The notes under the pieces are model-generated. The model did not search any database and had not been told where the DNA came from. It worked only from the letters and a program-made list of their open reading frames with translations. Positions 11,567 to 22,600 of a stretch of DNA of 64,000 bases are shown piece after piece. The stretch covers positions 620,001 to 684,000 of the forward strand of contig OX392532.1 of NCBI GenBank assembly GCA_947623455.1. The letters run 5' to 3'. The first letter of the stretch is position 1; every line of letters starts with the position of its first letter. A program made the translations under genes and the position numbers. The stretch is from Mimachlamys varia (taxonomy: Eukaryota > Mollusca > Bivalvia > Pectinida > Pectinidae).

Positions 11567-12595
11567 ATCTCTGGGGAATAGAAGACTTTATCATTATGTA
11601 CATTGTACCTGGGGAAGGGAAGACTTTATCGTTATGTACCTGGGGATGGGAAGACTTTATCATCATGTACCTGGGGAAGAAAAGACTTTATCATCATGTA
11701 CCTGGGGAAGGGAAGACTTTATCGTTATGTACCTGGGGAAGGGAAGACTTTATCATCATGTACCTGGGGATGGGAAGACTTTATCATCATGTACCTGGGG
11801 AAGGGAAGACTTTATCGTTATGTACCTGGGGAAGGGAAGACTTTATCATCATGTACCTGGGGATGGGAAGACTTTATCATCATGTACCTGGGGAAGGGAA
11901 GACTTTATCATCATGTACCTGGGGATGGGAAGACTTTATCATCATGTACCTGGGGATGGGAAGACTTTATCATCATGTACCTGGGGAAGGGAAGACTTTA
12001 TCATCATGTACCTGGAGAAGGGAAGACTTTATCATCGTGTACCTTGGGAAGAGAAGATTTATCATCATGTACCTGGGGAAGAGAAGATTTTATCATGGTG
12101 TACCTGGGGATGGGAAGATTTTATCATCATGAACCTGGGGAAGGGAAGACTTTATCATTATGTACATTGTACCTGGGGATGGGAAGACTTTATCATCATG
12201 TACCTAGGGATGGGAAGATTTTATCATCATGTACCTAAGGATGGGAAGATTTTATCATCATGTACCTGGGAATGGGAAGACTTTATCATCATGTACCTGG
12301 GGAAGAGAAGACTTTATCATCATGTACCTGGGGATGGGAAGACTTTATCATCATGTACCTGGGGATGGGAAGACTTTATCATCATGTACCTGGGGATGGG
12401 AAGACTTTATCATCATGTACCTGGGGATGGGAAGACTTTATCATCATGTACCTGGGGATGGGAAGACTTTATCATCATGTACCTGGGAATGGGAAGACTT
12501 TATCATCATGTACCTGGGGAAGGGAAGACTTTATCATCATGTACCTGGGGAAGGGAAGACTTTATCAACATGTACCTAGGGAAGGGCAGAACATC
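11567..12595 (-). repeat. 31-bp minisatellite with a splice-like AG|GT in most units
   Basis: About 33 copies of a 31-base unit (plus strand TACCTGGGGATGGGAAGACT then TTATCATCATG). On the coronin sense strand each unit reads GTACATGATGATAAAG then TCTTCCCATCCCCAG. A pyrimidine-rich tract ends in CAG and is followed at once by the GTACAT of the next unit. GGGGAAGGG and GGGGATGGG alternate as two unit subtypes. It lies in intron 1, far from any identified exon. Long plus-strand frames here come from the repeat and are not genes. Confidence 0.93.
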
Positions 12596-13411
12596 TTCAG
12601 GGTGGATGAATGAGCTAAGCGCAAGCCATCAGCAGCTTCTATAGAGCTCTATGACTTAATCTGAGTTTGATGACCTTTCTTCTAAATAATTAATGTGAAG
12701 AATGGATTGGTTTATCATGTAATTAATTGGAAATAATGAAAATGTAGGATTAGTTTTCAATTTCTATTTGCTCCTGATATGCTAGTCAATGACATAAGCC
12801 TGATTATCATGGTATTTGCCAGTATATATTATATGCATACAAGTTTTTTTTTATTTTGCTAAGGGAGATAACTATCAACATCTTTAAAACAAAATAAAAT
12901 ATCATATTTACAAGTTTTTACATTTTACTGAAGCTTAAAAAGCATACCTATTAACCATCCCTCATTACGAGGGAGACTCCCTCATTTTGACCATAATTTA
13001 CCAATCTCCCTCAAAATCTCCCTCATTTAAGTCCAATCTTGCACAAACTCAAAATCTACATCCTGTGGTCAAATTATATTCTAGTTAATGTAGGGTTTGT
13101 GTAATGATCATAACAGGTGTGTCTGGATCAAATGAATACTTTTCAAAGTTGTTTTGATACATAAAAAGAGGAAAACAAATTTAGTATGCAGTTTTAGACA
13201 TATTTCACATACTTTCTCCCTCATTGGAAATGTGGAATAAGGATAAGGGAGATCTCCCTTATTGGAGGTTTCAGAGATTAACGCAGGTCTATGAAAAAGA
13301 AATTGTTCAAGCAACCAAAAAAGCAACTGATCAGTCAGTGAAGCGTAATTCACTGTATGCCTAAAATGTGTTCGTGTCAACAATAGTTATTAGAACCCTG
13401 TATTGATAGTG
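12596..13411. other. coronin intron 1, no firm feature
   Basis: Contains a few CTCCCTCATT motifs (about 12957-13030 and 13215-13265) in direct and inverted form that may be a small decayed element. Otherwise AT-rich and featureless. Confidence 0.4.
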
Positions 13412-13823
13412 CAGTGATTTTCCTGCCTATATAACTGGGTACGCCAAACGACCCCATTCCCAATGCGTTTTAGTGTTATTTTTTCCCAAAGTCAACTAAA
13501 AAACTCCAAATTGTTATGACTTTTCAAAATCCGGGAAAAAAGGACAGGCACATGATGTTATAATGAATAAAAAATCATTAAAAGAAATATCAGTGAGTGA
13601 GTCTGTCACTCAAGACTCACCATGTAACTCACAGCTCTTTGTTTTCATTGTTTACCATAGAATAATGCTAAATGATACACTGTGCACTGTAAAATTGGTT
13701 GGCATGGAACATTTAATGAGTGTGGTTGGATTTAATTTTTTCCCAATTTATTACCTGTTCGCGCTACTTTTTTTCCCAATTTGGCAAATTGAATTTTTCC
13801 CAAAATACCCAGGAAAAACACTG
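13412..13823. mobile_element. 412-bp MITE with 14-bp TIRs and TAGTG duplication
   Basis: The left end CAGTGATTTTCCTG and the right end, CAGTGTTTTTCCTG in reverse complement, are inverted repeats with one mismatch. TAGTG directly flanks both sides (13407-13411 and 13824-13828). TTTTTCCCAA-type motifs recur inside. There is no coding capacity. The superfamily is uncertain: the TIR is hAT-like but the apparent duplication is 5 rather than 8 bases. Confidence 0.75.
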
Positions 13824-13828
13824 TAGTG

Positions 13829-14426
13829 GTTTGTGGTTTCAATATCTGCATTTTTGAAGATCAAGTAAGGTAAATGGACAATAAACAATAAAGGAACATC
13901 AGTTTGGTGTCCCACTGAAGTAGTTGGACAATTAGGGAGAGCTGCAACTTGCATGTAAATCACATGTCAATACATAAATACTCACTGACAGGATCCCAAG
14001 AATTACCTTCCAAATTCGAACTTTTTTGGTGTGATTTAAAAACATTACTTTGTCACATATTATTAGTGATAAATCTAAGTGCGCATTCATATAAGTTATT
14101 ATAAACCGGTACCCAAAAGGATTTTTGAAGAACCCATTGCGCATTGAATTTCCTGAAATGGTTAAATCTAACATTGTTGGAGCCATTGTTTTGGCAATAC
14201 AAATGAAAATGACACATGAAAAATAATTTGTAGACTAGATCATCCACAACATCATTGTTAATAGTCTTTTATTCAAAAAAATTTTAATGCAAACTTTCGC
14301 TGATGATGTTAGTTGATGACTTCCTATAAGTTAATTATAGAAGTACCTTATGATCAGCCGACCATACCAGACACAACAACCATGCTATAAGACTGTCAAT
14401 GTTTCGTGATTCGGAGGCTGACTCAC
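13829..14426. other. coronin intron 1, first part
   Basis: Runs from the small MITE to the exon 1 donor. I recognise nothing beyond ordinary AT-rich intron sequence. Confidence 0.5.
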
Positions 14427-14618
14427 CTTTGAAAGGGGCAGGACGAGAAAAGCTCCACCGCCACCCGACTCGGAAATTACAGCAAGAAATTTAGGGTTAA
14501 CGACTGCGAACGGTCGGTCCCACGTCTGTTTGGTAGTTCTAATACAGTCGTAGCACTGGTCGCGCTTCATCGCCTTACCGAACACATGCCGGAATTTACT
14601 CTTTCTCATGAAGGCCAT
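14427..14618 (-). CDS. CORO2: coronin (type II-like), first coding exon
   Basis: Encodes residues 1-64. It opens [19 protein letters not shown], followed by [23 protein letters not shown] and [13 protein letters not shown]. The SKFRHVFG and [10 protein letters not shown] blocks are the hallmark coronin N-terminus, a basic actin-contact segment leading into the first blade. ATG directly follows a good acceptor (CTGCTTTCAG|ATG), so translation probably starts at the first base of exon 2 of the transcript, with a separate 5' UTR exon upstream. The donor is CAAAG|GTGAGT, phase 0. Base composition is more GC-rich than the neighbouring introns. Confidence 0.95.
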
Positions 14619-14720
14619 CTGAAAGCAGATAAAGGAAAAAACGTGTATCACGTCTGCTGTCGGGGGAAATGACACAGGGGCCGGGCAGCATCTCATCTGC
14701 CAACTGTGTGGGGCGGGTAC

Positions 14721-14870
14721 CTGCGTCTATTGCAATGGCTTAGTGACAACACTCGATAATAGACCGATACCTTTGTGGTTCTTTACATATGAATCCAACC
14801 CGGGACGAAGTGTCAAAGTTCCTCTGAACGTGTGCTGTTTTCACGCCCTCTGCTGCCGCTTCCTTACTTA
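14721..14870 (-). other. possible 5' UTR exon of coronin
   Basis: Because ATG sits right after an acceptor, a noncoding exon should lie upstream. The nearest fitting donor on the minus strand is GACGCAG|GTACCC at 14721/14720, giving a 100-base intron. The transcription start would then fall between here and the ETS/NRF1 motifs. The extent is a guess from position only. Confidence 0.35.
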
Positions 14871-14872
14871 CT

Positions 14873-14899
14873 CCGGAAGTATAACTCTGCGCATGTGCA
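14873..14899. promoter_or_regulatory. ETS and NRF1 motifs, probable coronin promoter
   Basis: CCGGAAGT (14873-14880), a full ETS/GABP core, lies 8 bases from TGCGCATGTGCA (14888-14899), one change from the NRF1 palindrome. The surrounding 14.63-14.92 kb is locally GC- and CpG-rich in otherwise AT-rich sequence. This pairing is typical of TATA-less housekeeping promoters in animals. It lies about 255 bases upstream of the coronin ATG. Confidence 0.6.
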
Positions 14900-14900
14900 T

Positions 14901-16671
14901 ATCTTCAAGTCGCGCTGGTATGTAAAATACCCAAAAAAGGTAAATGATTCATTGATGAAAGATCGAATAAAACTACAGAGCAACCATTGGCAGTGCGTTT
15001 ATCATCAATATACTTATTGTACATACATAAAGACTACTTATATAATGAACACCATCAGTGTTTCCTGGTCGATACATAATGTAAAAAGGTGCGCGTGGGC
15101 TAAGGGAAACAACTCGGATTGATTTTATTCACATGTTACTTTTCCTCTATCATGATCGATCATTAACGTTATACATGTATGTCACTTTTATGATATTCTC
15201 ATATTTGTTTTTGTTACTTGATGTCAAAATACGACAATACAACATTTCAATCATAATTTGCAACGCCATTTACCTGAAAATATATTCTATATTTTACATC
15301 AAGAAATCCCAATTCTTTAGTTTAAACAGTATTTTATTCAATAAATAGGCAAGTATACAGTCAATACATACATAAACTTAAGGATTCGAAAACAAGTTAA
15401 AGTGCTTATATTAATTCGTTTCCTTATCATTGAAATTGACAGCAGAATGACAATGAAGCAACATTAAGATGGTTGGCAAAAAAATGTTTAAAGGGGAAAG
15501 AAAGTCAGGGAAGGGAGAGTGGAAGGAATCGGGGTAATTACAGACATTAGAATAATCTGAATTTGAACACGACATAAGTGCAAAGAAAACGGATTATATG
15601 ACAGATACGCATACACATAATAATTATATATATATACTGCAATATATTAAAGTATGATAAACACTAAATAAGTATATTGATTCTATATCTTTCATGATGT
15701 AAACTTTTATTTAACTGGCATTACAATTTTTGAGGATCAGAAAGAAAAAATAGTAAGAAAATCATTTTTGGGGATGGTGCAAAATTAAATAGCGGAATGA
15801 TTTCTGAGAGTCCCACAATAAAAGTGGATTTTCACAGCCCGAATTATGTAGAAAATATTAAATTTTAAGGAATTTAAAGAAATCGGAGTGTAATCTAATC
15901 ATAAACCGCTTCGCAGATTATTTAAGTACACTCCATTTTTTGTGTTATGACTCAATTACATACAAATATATTGAAGTTAATCCTTAAATGGTGGCAACGG
16001 ACTCTTAGCATTGTGCCAAAGGGACACTACGGAGCAAATGTAAATGGGTAATTCCCCAACTTAGGGAAATTTTAGATGTTAAGAACTGGACAAATTAAAC
16101 AACGATCAAAGTTGCCAAATACATCATCATATAAAAGCAGAATGTTTGTAGAAGTCATTGTAAATAATGGGTTAACTAAATTACGTCTGGTGACGTCATA
16201 ATTATGATGTCATTGTACTTTTCGTAACGGGGAATTGTCCTATCCGTTACGGACAAATCTGAATTGTAACAGGTTGTAAATAATAAAAAGCAAATTGTGT
16301 TGGTAAATGTGTGTACCAGAATGAAGAAACAATAATGTATACACGACGTAGATAGGATAGCTTGGCCGATTGAAGTACAGTTTTGTGTAAAAAAGTATCA
16401 TTCATTCAAATAATAGCTTTAGAACACGCACTATTACTGAGCTTTTGTTTCGATATTTCCCGTCTTATCTATTCAAATCGAATAATGTATTCTATGTGAT
16501 ATTGTCCATAGTTAAGGTTTGTTTGGACCCTTTTATACTGAAGTAATAATCAAAAGTGTTTTCTGAAATGTACAACGAATTGTGGTAACGGTACAGACTT
16601 GTGTGTAACGGTATAGACCAGGATGTAACGGTAATGACAAAAAACGCTCATTTTTAAAGCAACGAATTTAT
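14901..16671. other. intergenic spacer upstream of coronin
   Basis: AT-rich with no gene recognised. Near 16583-16635 there are three loose copies of a roughly 22-base motif containing GTAACGGTA, just before the large array. Confidence 0.5.
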
Positions 16672-19600
16672 TCGCCGCGTAAGAGTTCCATGTCCTCCTG
16701 TGATTCGCCGAGTAAGAGTTTCATGCCCTCCTATGATTCGCCGTGTAGAGTTTCATGTCCTCCTATGATTCGCCGAGTAAGAGTTTCATGTCCTCCTATG
16801 ATTCGCCGTGTAGAGTTTCATGTCCTCCTTTGATTCACCGAGTAAGAGTTTCATGTCCTCCTATGATTCGCCGAGTAAGAGTTTCATGTCCTCCTATGAT
16901 TCGCCGAGTAAGAGTTCCATGTCCTCCTTTGATTCACCGAGTAAGAGTTTCATGTCCTCCTATGATTCACCGAGTAAGAGTTTCATGTCCTCCTATGATT
17001 CACCGAGTAAGAGTTTCATGTCCTCCTTTGATTCACCGAGTAAGAGTTTCATGTCCTCCTGTGATTCACCGAGTAAGAGTTTCATGTCCTCCTTTGATTC
17101 ACCGAGTAAGAGTTTCATGTCCTCCTATGATTCGCCGAGTAAGAGTTCCATGTCCTCCTTTGATTCACCGAGTAAGAGTTTCATGTCCTCCTATGATTCG
17201 CCGAGTAAGAGTTTCATGTCCTCCTGTGACTCGCCGAGTAAGAGTTTCATGTCCTCCTGTGATTCGCCGAGTAAGAGTTTCATGTCCTCCTATGACTCGC
17301 CGCGTAAGAGTTTCATGTCCTCCTGTGACTCGCCGAGTAAGAGTTCCATGTCCTCCTGTGATTCGCCGAGTAAGAGTTTCATGTCCTCCTGTGACTCGCC
17401 GCGTAAGAGTTCCATGTCCTCCTGTGACTCGCCGAGTAAGAGTTCCATGTCCTCCTGTGACTCGCCGAGTAAGAGTTTCATGTCCTCCTATGATTCGCCG
17501 TGTAGAGTTTCATGTCCTCTTATGATTCGCCGAGTAAGAATTTCATGTCCTCTTATGATTCGCCGTGTAGAGTTTCATGTCCTCCTTTGATTCGCCGAGT
17601 AAGAGTTTCATGTCCTCCTATGATTCGCCGTGTAGAGTTTCATGTCCTCTTATGATTCGCCGAGTACGAGTGTCATGTCCTCCTGTGATTCACCGAGTAA
17701 GAGATTCATGTCCTCCTATGTTTCGCCGAGTAAGAGTTTCATGTCCTCCTATGATTCGCCGAGTAAGAGTTTCATGTCCTCCTTTGATTCACCGAGTAAA
17801 AGTTTCATGTCCTCCTATGATTCGCCGAGTAAGAGTTTCATGTCCTCCTGTGATTCGCCGAGTAAGAGTTTCATGTCCTCCTATGATTCGCCGAGTAAGA
17901 GTTTCATGTCCTCCTATGATTCGCCGTGTAGAGTTTCATGTCCTCCTATGATTCGCCGTGTAGAGTTTCATGTCCTCCTATGATTCGCCGTGTAGAGTTT
18001 CATGTCCTCCTATGATTCGCCGAGTAAGAGTTCCATGTCCTCCTGTGACTCGCCGCGTATTAGTTCCATGTCCTCTTATGATTCGCCGAGTAAGATTTTC
18101 CTGTCCTCTTATGATTCGCCGTGTAGAGTTTCATGTCCTCTTATGATTCGCCGAGTAAGAGTTTCATGTCCTCCTCTGTTTCGCCGAGTAAGAGTTTCAT
18201 GTCCTCCTTTGATTCACCGAGTAAGAGTTTCATGTCCTCCTATGATTCGCCGAGTAAGAGTTTCATGTCCTCCTGTGATTCGCCGAGTAAGAGTTTCATG
18301 TCCTCCTATGATTCGCCGAGTAAGAGTTTCATGTCCTCCTATGATTCGCCGTGTAGAGTTTCATGTCCTCCTATGATTCGCCGTGTAGAGTTTCATGTCC
18401 TCCTATGATTCGCCGTGTAGAGTTTCATGTCCTCCTATGATTCGCCGAGTAAGAGTTCCATGTCCTCCTGTGACTCGCCGCGTATTAGTTCCATGTCCTC
18501 TTATGATTCACCGAGTAAGATTTTCCTGTCCTCTTATGATTCGCCGTGTAGAGTTTCATGTCCTCTTATGATTCACCGAGTAAGAGTTTCATGTCCTCCT
18601 ATGATTCGCCGAGTAAGAGTTTCATGTCCTCCTGTGATTCACCGAGTAAAAGTTTCATGTCCTCCTTTGATTCACCGAGTAAGAGTTTCATGTCCTCCTA
18701 TGATTCGCCGAGTAAGAGTTTCATGTCCTCCTGTGACTCGCCGAGTAAGAGTTTCATGTCCTTCTGTGATTCGCCGAGTAAGAGTTTCATGTCCTCCTAT
18801 GACTCGCCGAGTAAGAGTTTCATGTCCTCCTTTGATTCACCGAGTAAGAGTTTCATGTCCTTCTGTGATTCGCCGAGTAAGAGTTTCATGTCCTCCTATG
18901 ACTCGCCGAGTAAGAGTTTCATGTCCTCCTGTGACTCGCCGAGTAAGAGTTTCATGTCCTCCTATGACTCGCCGAGTAAGAGTTTCATGTCCTCCTTTGA
19001 TTCACCGAGTAAGAGTTTCATGTCCTCCTATGATTCGCCGAGTAAGAGTTTCATGTCCTCCTGTGACTCGCCGAGTAAGAGTTTCATGTCCTCCTATGAT
19101 TCGCCGAGTAAGAGTTTCATGTCCTCCTATGACTCGCCGCGTAAGAGTTTCATGTCCTCCTGTGACTCGCCGAGTAAGAGTTTCATGTCCTCCTGTGATT
19201 CGCCGAGTAAGAGTTTCATGTCCTCCTGTGACTCGCCGTGTAGAGTTTCATGTCCTCTTATGATTCGCCGAGTAAGAATTTCATGTCCTCTTATGATTCG
19301 CCGTGTAGAGTTTCATGTCCTCCTTTGATTCGCCGAGTAAGAGTTTCATGTCCTCCTATGATTCGCCGTGTAGAGTTTCATGTCCTCCTATGATTCGCCG
19401 TGTAGAGTTTCATGTCCTCTTATGATTCGCCGAGTAAGAATTTCATGTCCTCTTATGATTCGCCGAGTACGAGTTTCATGTCCTCCTATGATTCGCCGAG
19501 TAAGAGTTTCATGTCCTCCTGTGACTCGCCGAGTAAGAGTTTCATGTCCTCCTGTGATTCGCCGAGTAAGAGTTTCATGTCCTCCTGTGACTCGCCGCGT

Positions 19601-22600
19601 AAGAGTTCCATGTCCTCCTGTGACTCGCCGAGTAAGAGTTCCATGTCCTCCTGTGATTCGCCGAGTAAGAGTTTCATGTCCTCCTGTGATTCGCCGAGTA
19701 AGAGTTTCATGTCCTCCTGTGACTCGCCGCGTAAGAGTTCCATGTCCTCCTGTGACTCGCCGAGTAAGAGTTCCATGTCCTCCTGTGACTCGCCGAGTAA
19801 GAGTTTCATGTCCTCCTATGATTCGCCGTGTAGAGTTTCATGTCCTCCTATGATTCGCCGTGTAGAGTTTCATGTCCTCTTATGATTCGCCGAGTAAGAA
19901 TTTCATGTCCTCTTATGATTCACCGAGTAAGAGTTTCATGTCCTCCTATGTTTCGCCGAGTAAGAGTTCCATGTCCTCCTTTGATTCACCGAGTAAGAGT
20001 TTCATGTCCTCCTATGATTCGCCGTGTAAGAGTTTCATGTTTTCCTGTGACTCGCCGAGTAAGAGTTTCATGTCCTTCTGTGATTCGCCGAGTAAGAGTT
20101 TCATGTCCTCCTATGACTCGCCGAGTAAGAGTTTCATGTCCTCCTTTGATTCACTGAGTAAGAGTTTCATGTCCTCCTATGATTCGCCGAGTAAGAGTTC
20201 CATGTCCTCCTGTGACTCGCCGAGTAAGAGTTTCATGTCCTCCTGTGATTCGCCGAGTAAGAGTTTCATGTCCTCCTATGATTCGCCGTGTAGAGTTTCA
20301 TATCCTCTTATGATTCGCCGAGTACGAATTTCATGTCCTCTTATGATTCGCCGAGTACGAGTGTCATGTCCTCCTGTGCTTCACCGAGTAAGAGTTCCAT
20401 GTCCTCCTGTGACTCGCCGAGTAAGAGTTCCATGTCCTCCTGTGACTCGCCGGGTAAGAGTTTCATGTCCTCCTATGATTCGCCGTGTAGAGTTTCATGT
20501 CCTCTTATGATTCGCCGAGTAAGAATTTCATGTCCTCTTATGATTCGCCGTGTAGAGTTTCATGTCCTCTTATGATTCGCCGAGTAAGAATTTCATGTCC
20601 TCTTATAATTCGCCGAGTACGAGTGTCATGTCCTCCTGTGATTCACCGAGTAAGAGTTTCATGTCCTCCTATGTTTCGCCGAGTAAGAGTTCCATGTCCT
20701 CCTTTGATTCACCGAGTAAGAGTTTCATGTCCTCCTATGATTCGCCGAGTAAGAGTTTCATGTCCTCCTGTGACTCGCCGAGTAAGAGTTTCATGTCCTT
20801 CTGTGATTCGCCGAGTAAGAGTTTCATGTCCTCCTATGACTCGCCGAGTAAGAGTTTCATGTCCTCCTTTGATTCACCGAGTAAGAGTTTCATGTCCTCC
20901 TATGATTCGCCGAGTAAGAGTTCCATGTCCTCCTTTGATTCACCGAGTAAGAATTTCATGTCCTCCTATGATTCGCCGAGTAAGAGTTTCATGTCCTCCT
21001 GTGACTCGCCGAGTAAGAGTTTCATGTCCTCCTTTGATTCACCGAGTAAGAGTTTCATGTCCTCCTATGATTCGCCGAGTAAGAGTTCCATGTCCTCCTT
21101 TGATTCACCGAGTAAGAGTTTCATGTCCTCCTATGATTCGCCGAGTAAGAGTTTCATGTCCTCCTGTGATTCGCCGAGTAAGAGTTTCATGTCCTCCTGT
21201 GATTCGCCGAGTAAGAGTTTCATGTCCTCCTATGACTCGCCGCGTAAGAGTTTCATGTCCTCCTGTGACTCGCCGAGTAAGAGTTTCATGTCCTCCTGTG
21301 ATTCGCCGAGTAAGAGTTCCATGTCCTCCTGTGATTCGCCGAGTAAGAGTTTCATGTCCTCCTGTGACTCGCCGCGTAAGAGTTCCATGTCCTCCTGTGA
21401 CTCGCCGAGTAAGAGTTCCATGTCCTCCTGTGACTCGCCGAGTAAGAGTTTCATGTCCTCCTATGATTCGCCGTGTAGAGTTTCATGTCCTCCTATGATT
21501 CGCCGTGTAGAGTTTCATGTCCTCTTATGATTCGCCGAGTAAGAATTTCATGTCCTCTTATGATTCACCGAGTAAGAGTTTCATGTCCTCCTATGTTTCG
21601 CCGAGTAAGAGTTCCATGTCCTCCTTTGATTCACCGAGTAAGAGTTTCATGTCCTCCTATGATTCGCCGTGTAAGAGTTTCATGTTTTCCTGTGACTCGC
21701 CGAGTAAGAGTTTCATGTCCTTCTGTGATTCGCCGAGTAAGAGTTTCATGTCCTCCTATGACTCGCCGAGTAAGAGTTTCATGTCCTCCTTTGATTCACT
21801 GAGTAAGAGTTTCATGTCCTCCTATGATTCGCCGAGTAAGAGTTCCATGTCCTCCTGTGACTCGCCGAGTAAGAGTTTCATGTCCTCCTGTGATTCGCCG
21901 AGTAAGAGTTTCATGTCCTCCTATGATTCGCCGTGTAGAGTTTCATATCCTCTTATGATTCGCCGAGTACGAATTTCATGTCCTCTTATGATTCGCCGAG
22001 TACGAGTGTCATGTCCTCCTGTGCTTCACCGAGTAAGAGTTCCATGTCCTCCTGTGACTCGCCGAGTAAGAGTTCCATGTCCTCCTGTGACTCGCCGGGT
22101 AAGAGTTTCATGTCCTCCTATGATTCGCCGTGTAGAGTTTCATGTCCTCTTATGATTCGCCGAGTAAGAATTTCATGTCCTCTTATGATTCGCCGTGTAG
22201 AGTTTCATGTCCTCTTATGATTCGCCGAGTAAGAATTTCATGTCCTCTTATGATTCGCCGAGTACGAGTGTCATGTCCTCCTGTGATTCACCGAGTAAGA
22301 GTTTCATGTCCTCCTATGTTTCGCCGAGTAAGAGTTCCATGTCCTCCTTTGATTCACCGAGTAAGAGTTTCATGTCCTCCTATGATTCGCCGAGTAAGAG
22401 TTTCATGTCCTCCTGTGACTCGCCGAGTAAGAGTTTCATGTCCTTCTGTGATTCGCCGAGTAAGAGTTTCATGTCCTCCTATGACTCGCCGAGTAAGAGT
22501 TTCATGTCCTCCTTTGATTCACCGAGTAAGAGTTTCATGTCCTCCTATGATTCGCCGAGTAAGAGTTCCATGTCCTCCTTTGATTCACCGAGTAAGAGTT

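Noticed and set aside
11478..12644. 388-codon plus-strand frame with DFIIMYLG repeats
   Set aside because: Shadow of the 31-bp array. Three frames give equivalent repeats, on the opposite strand inside a coronin intron.
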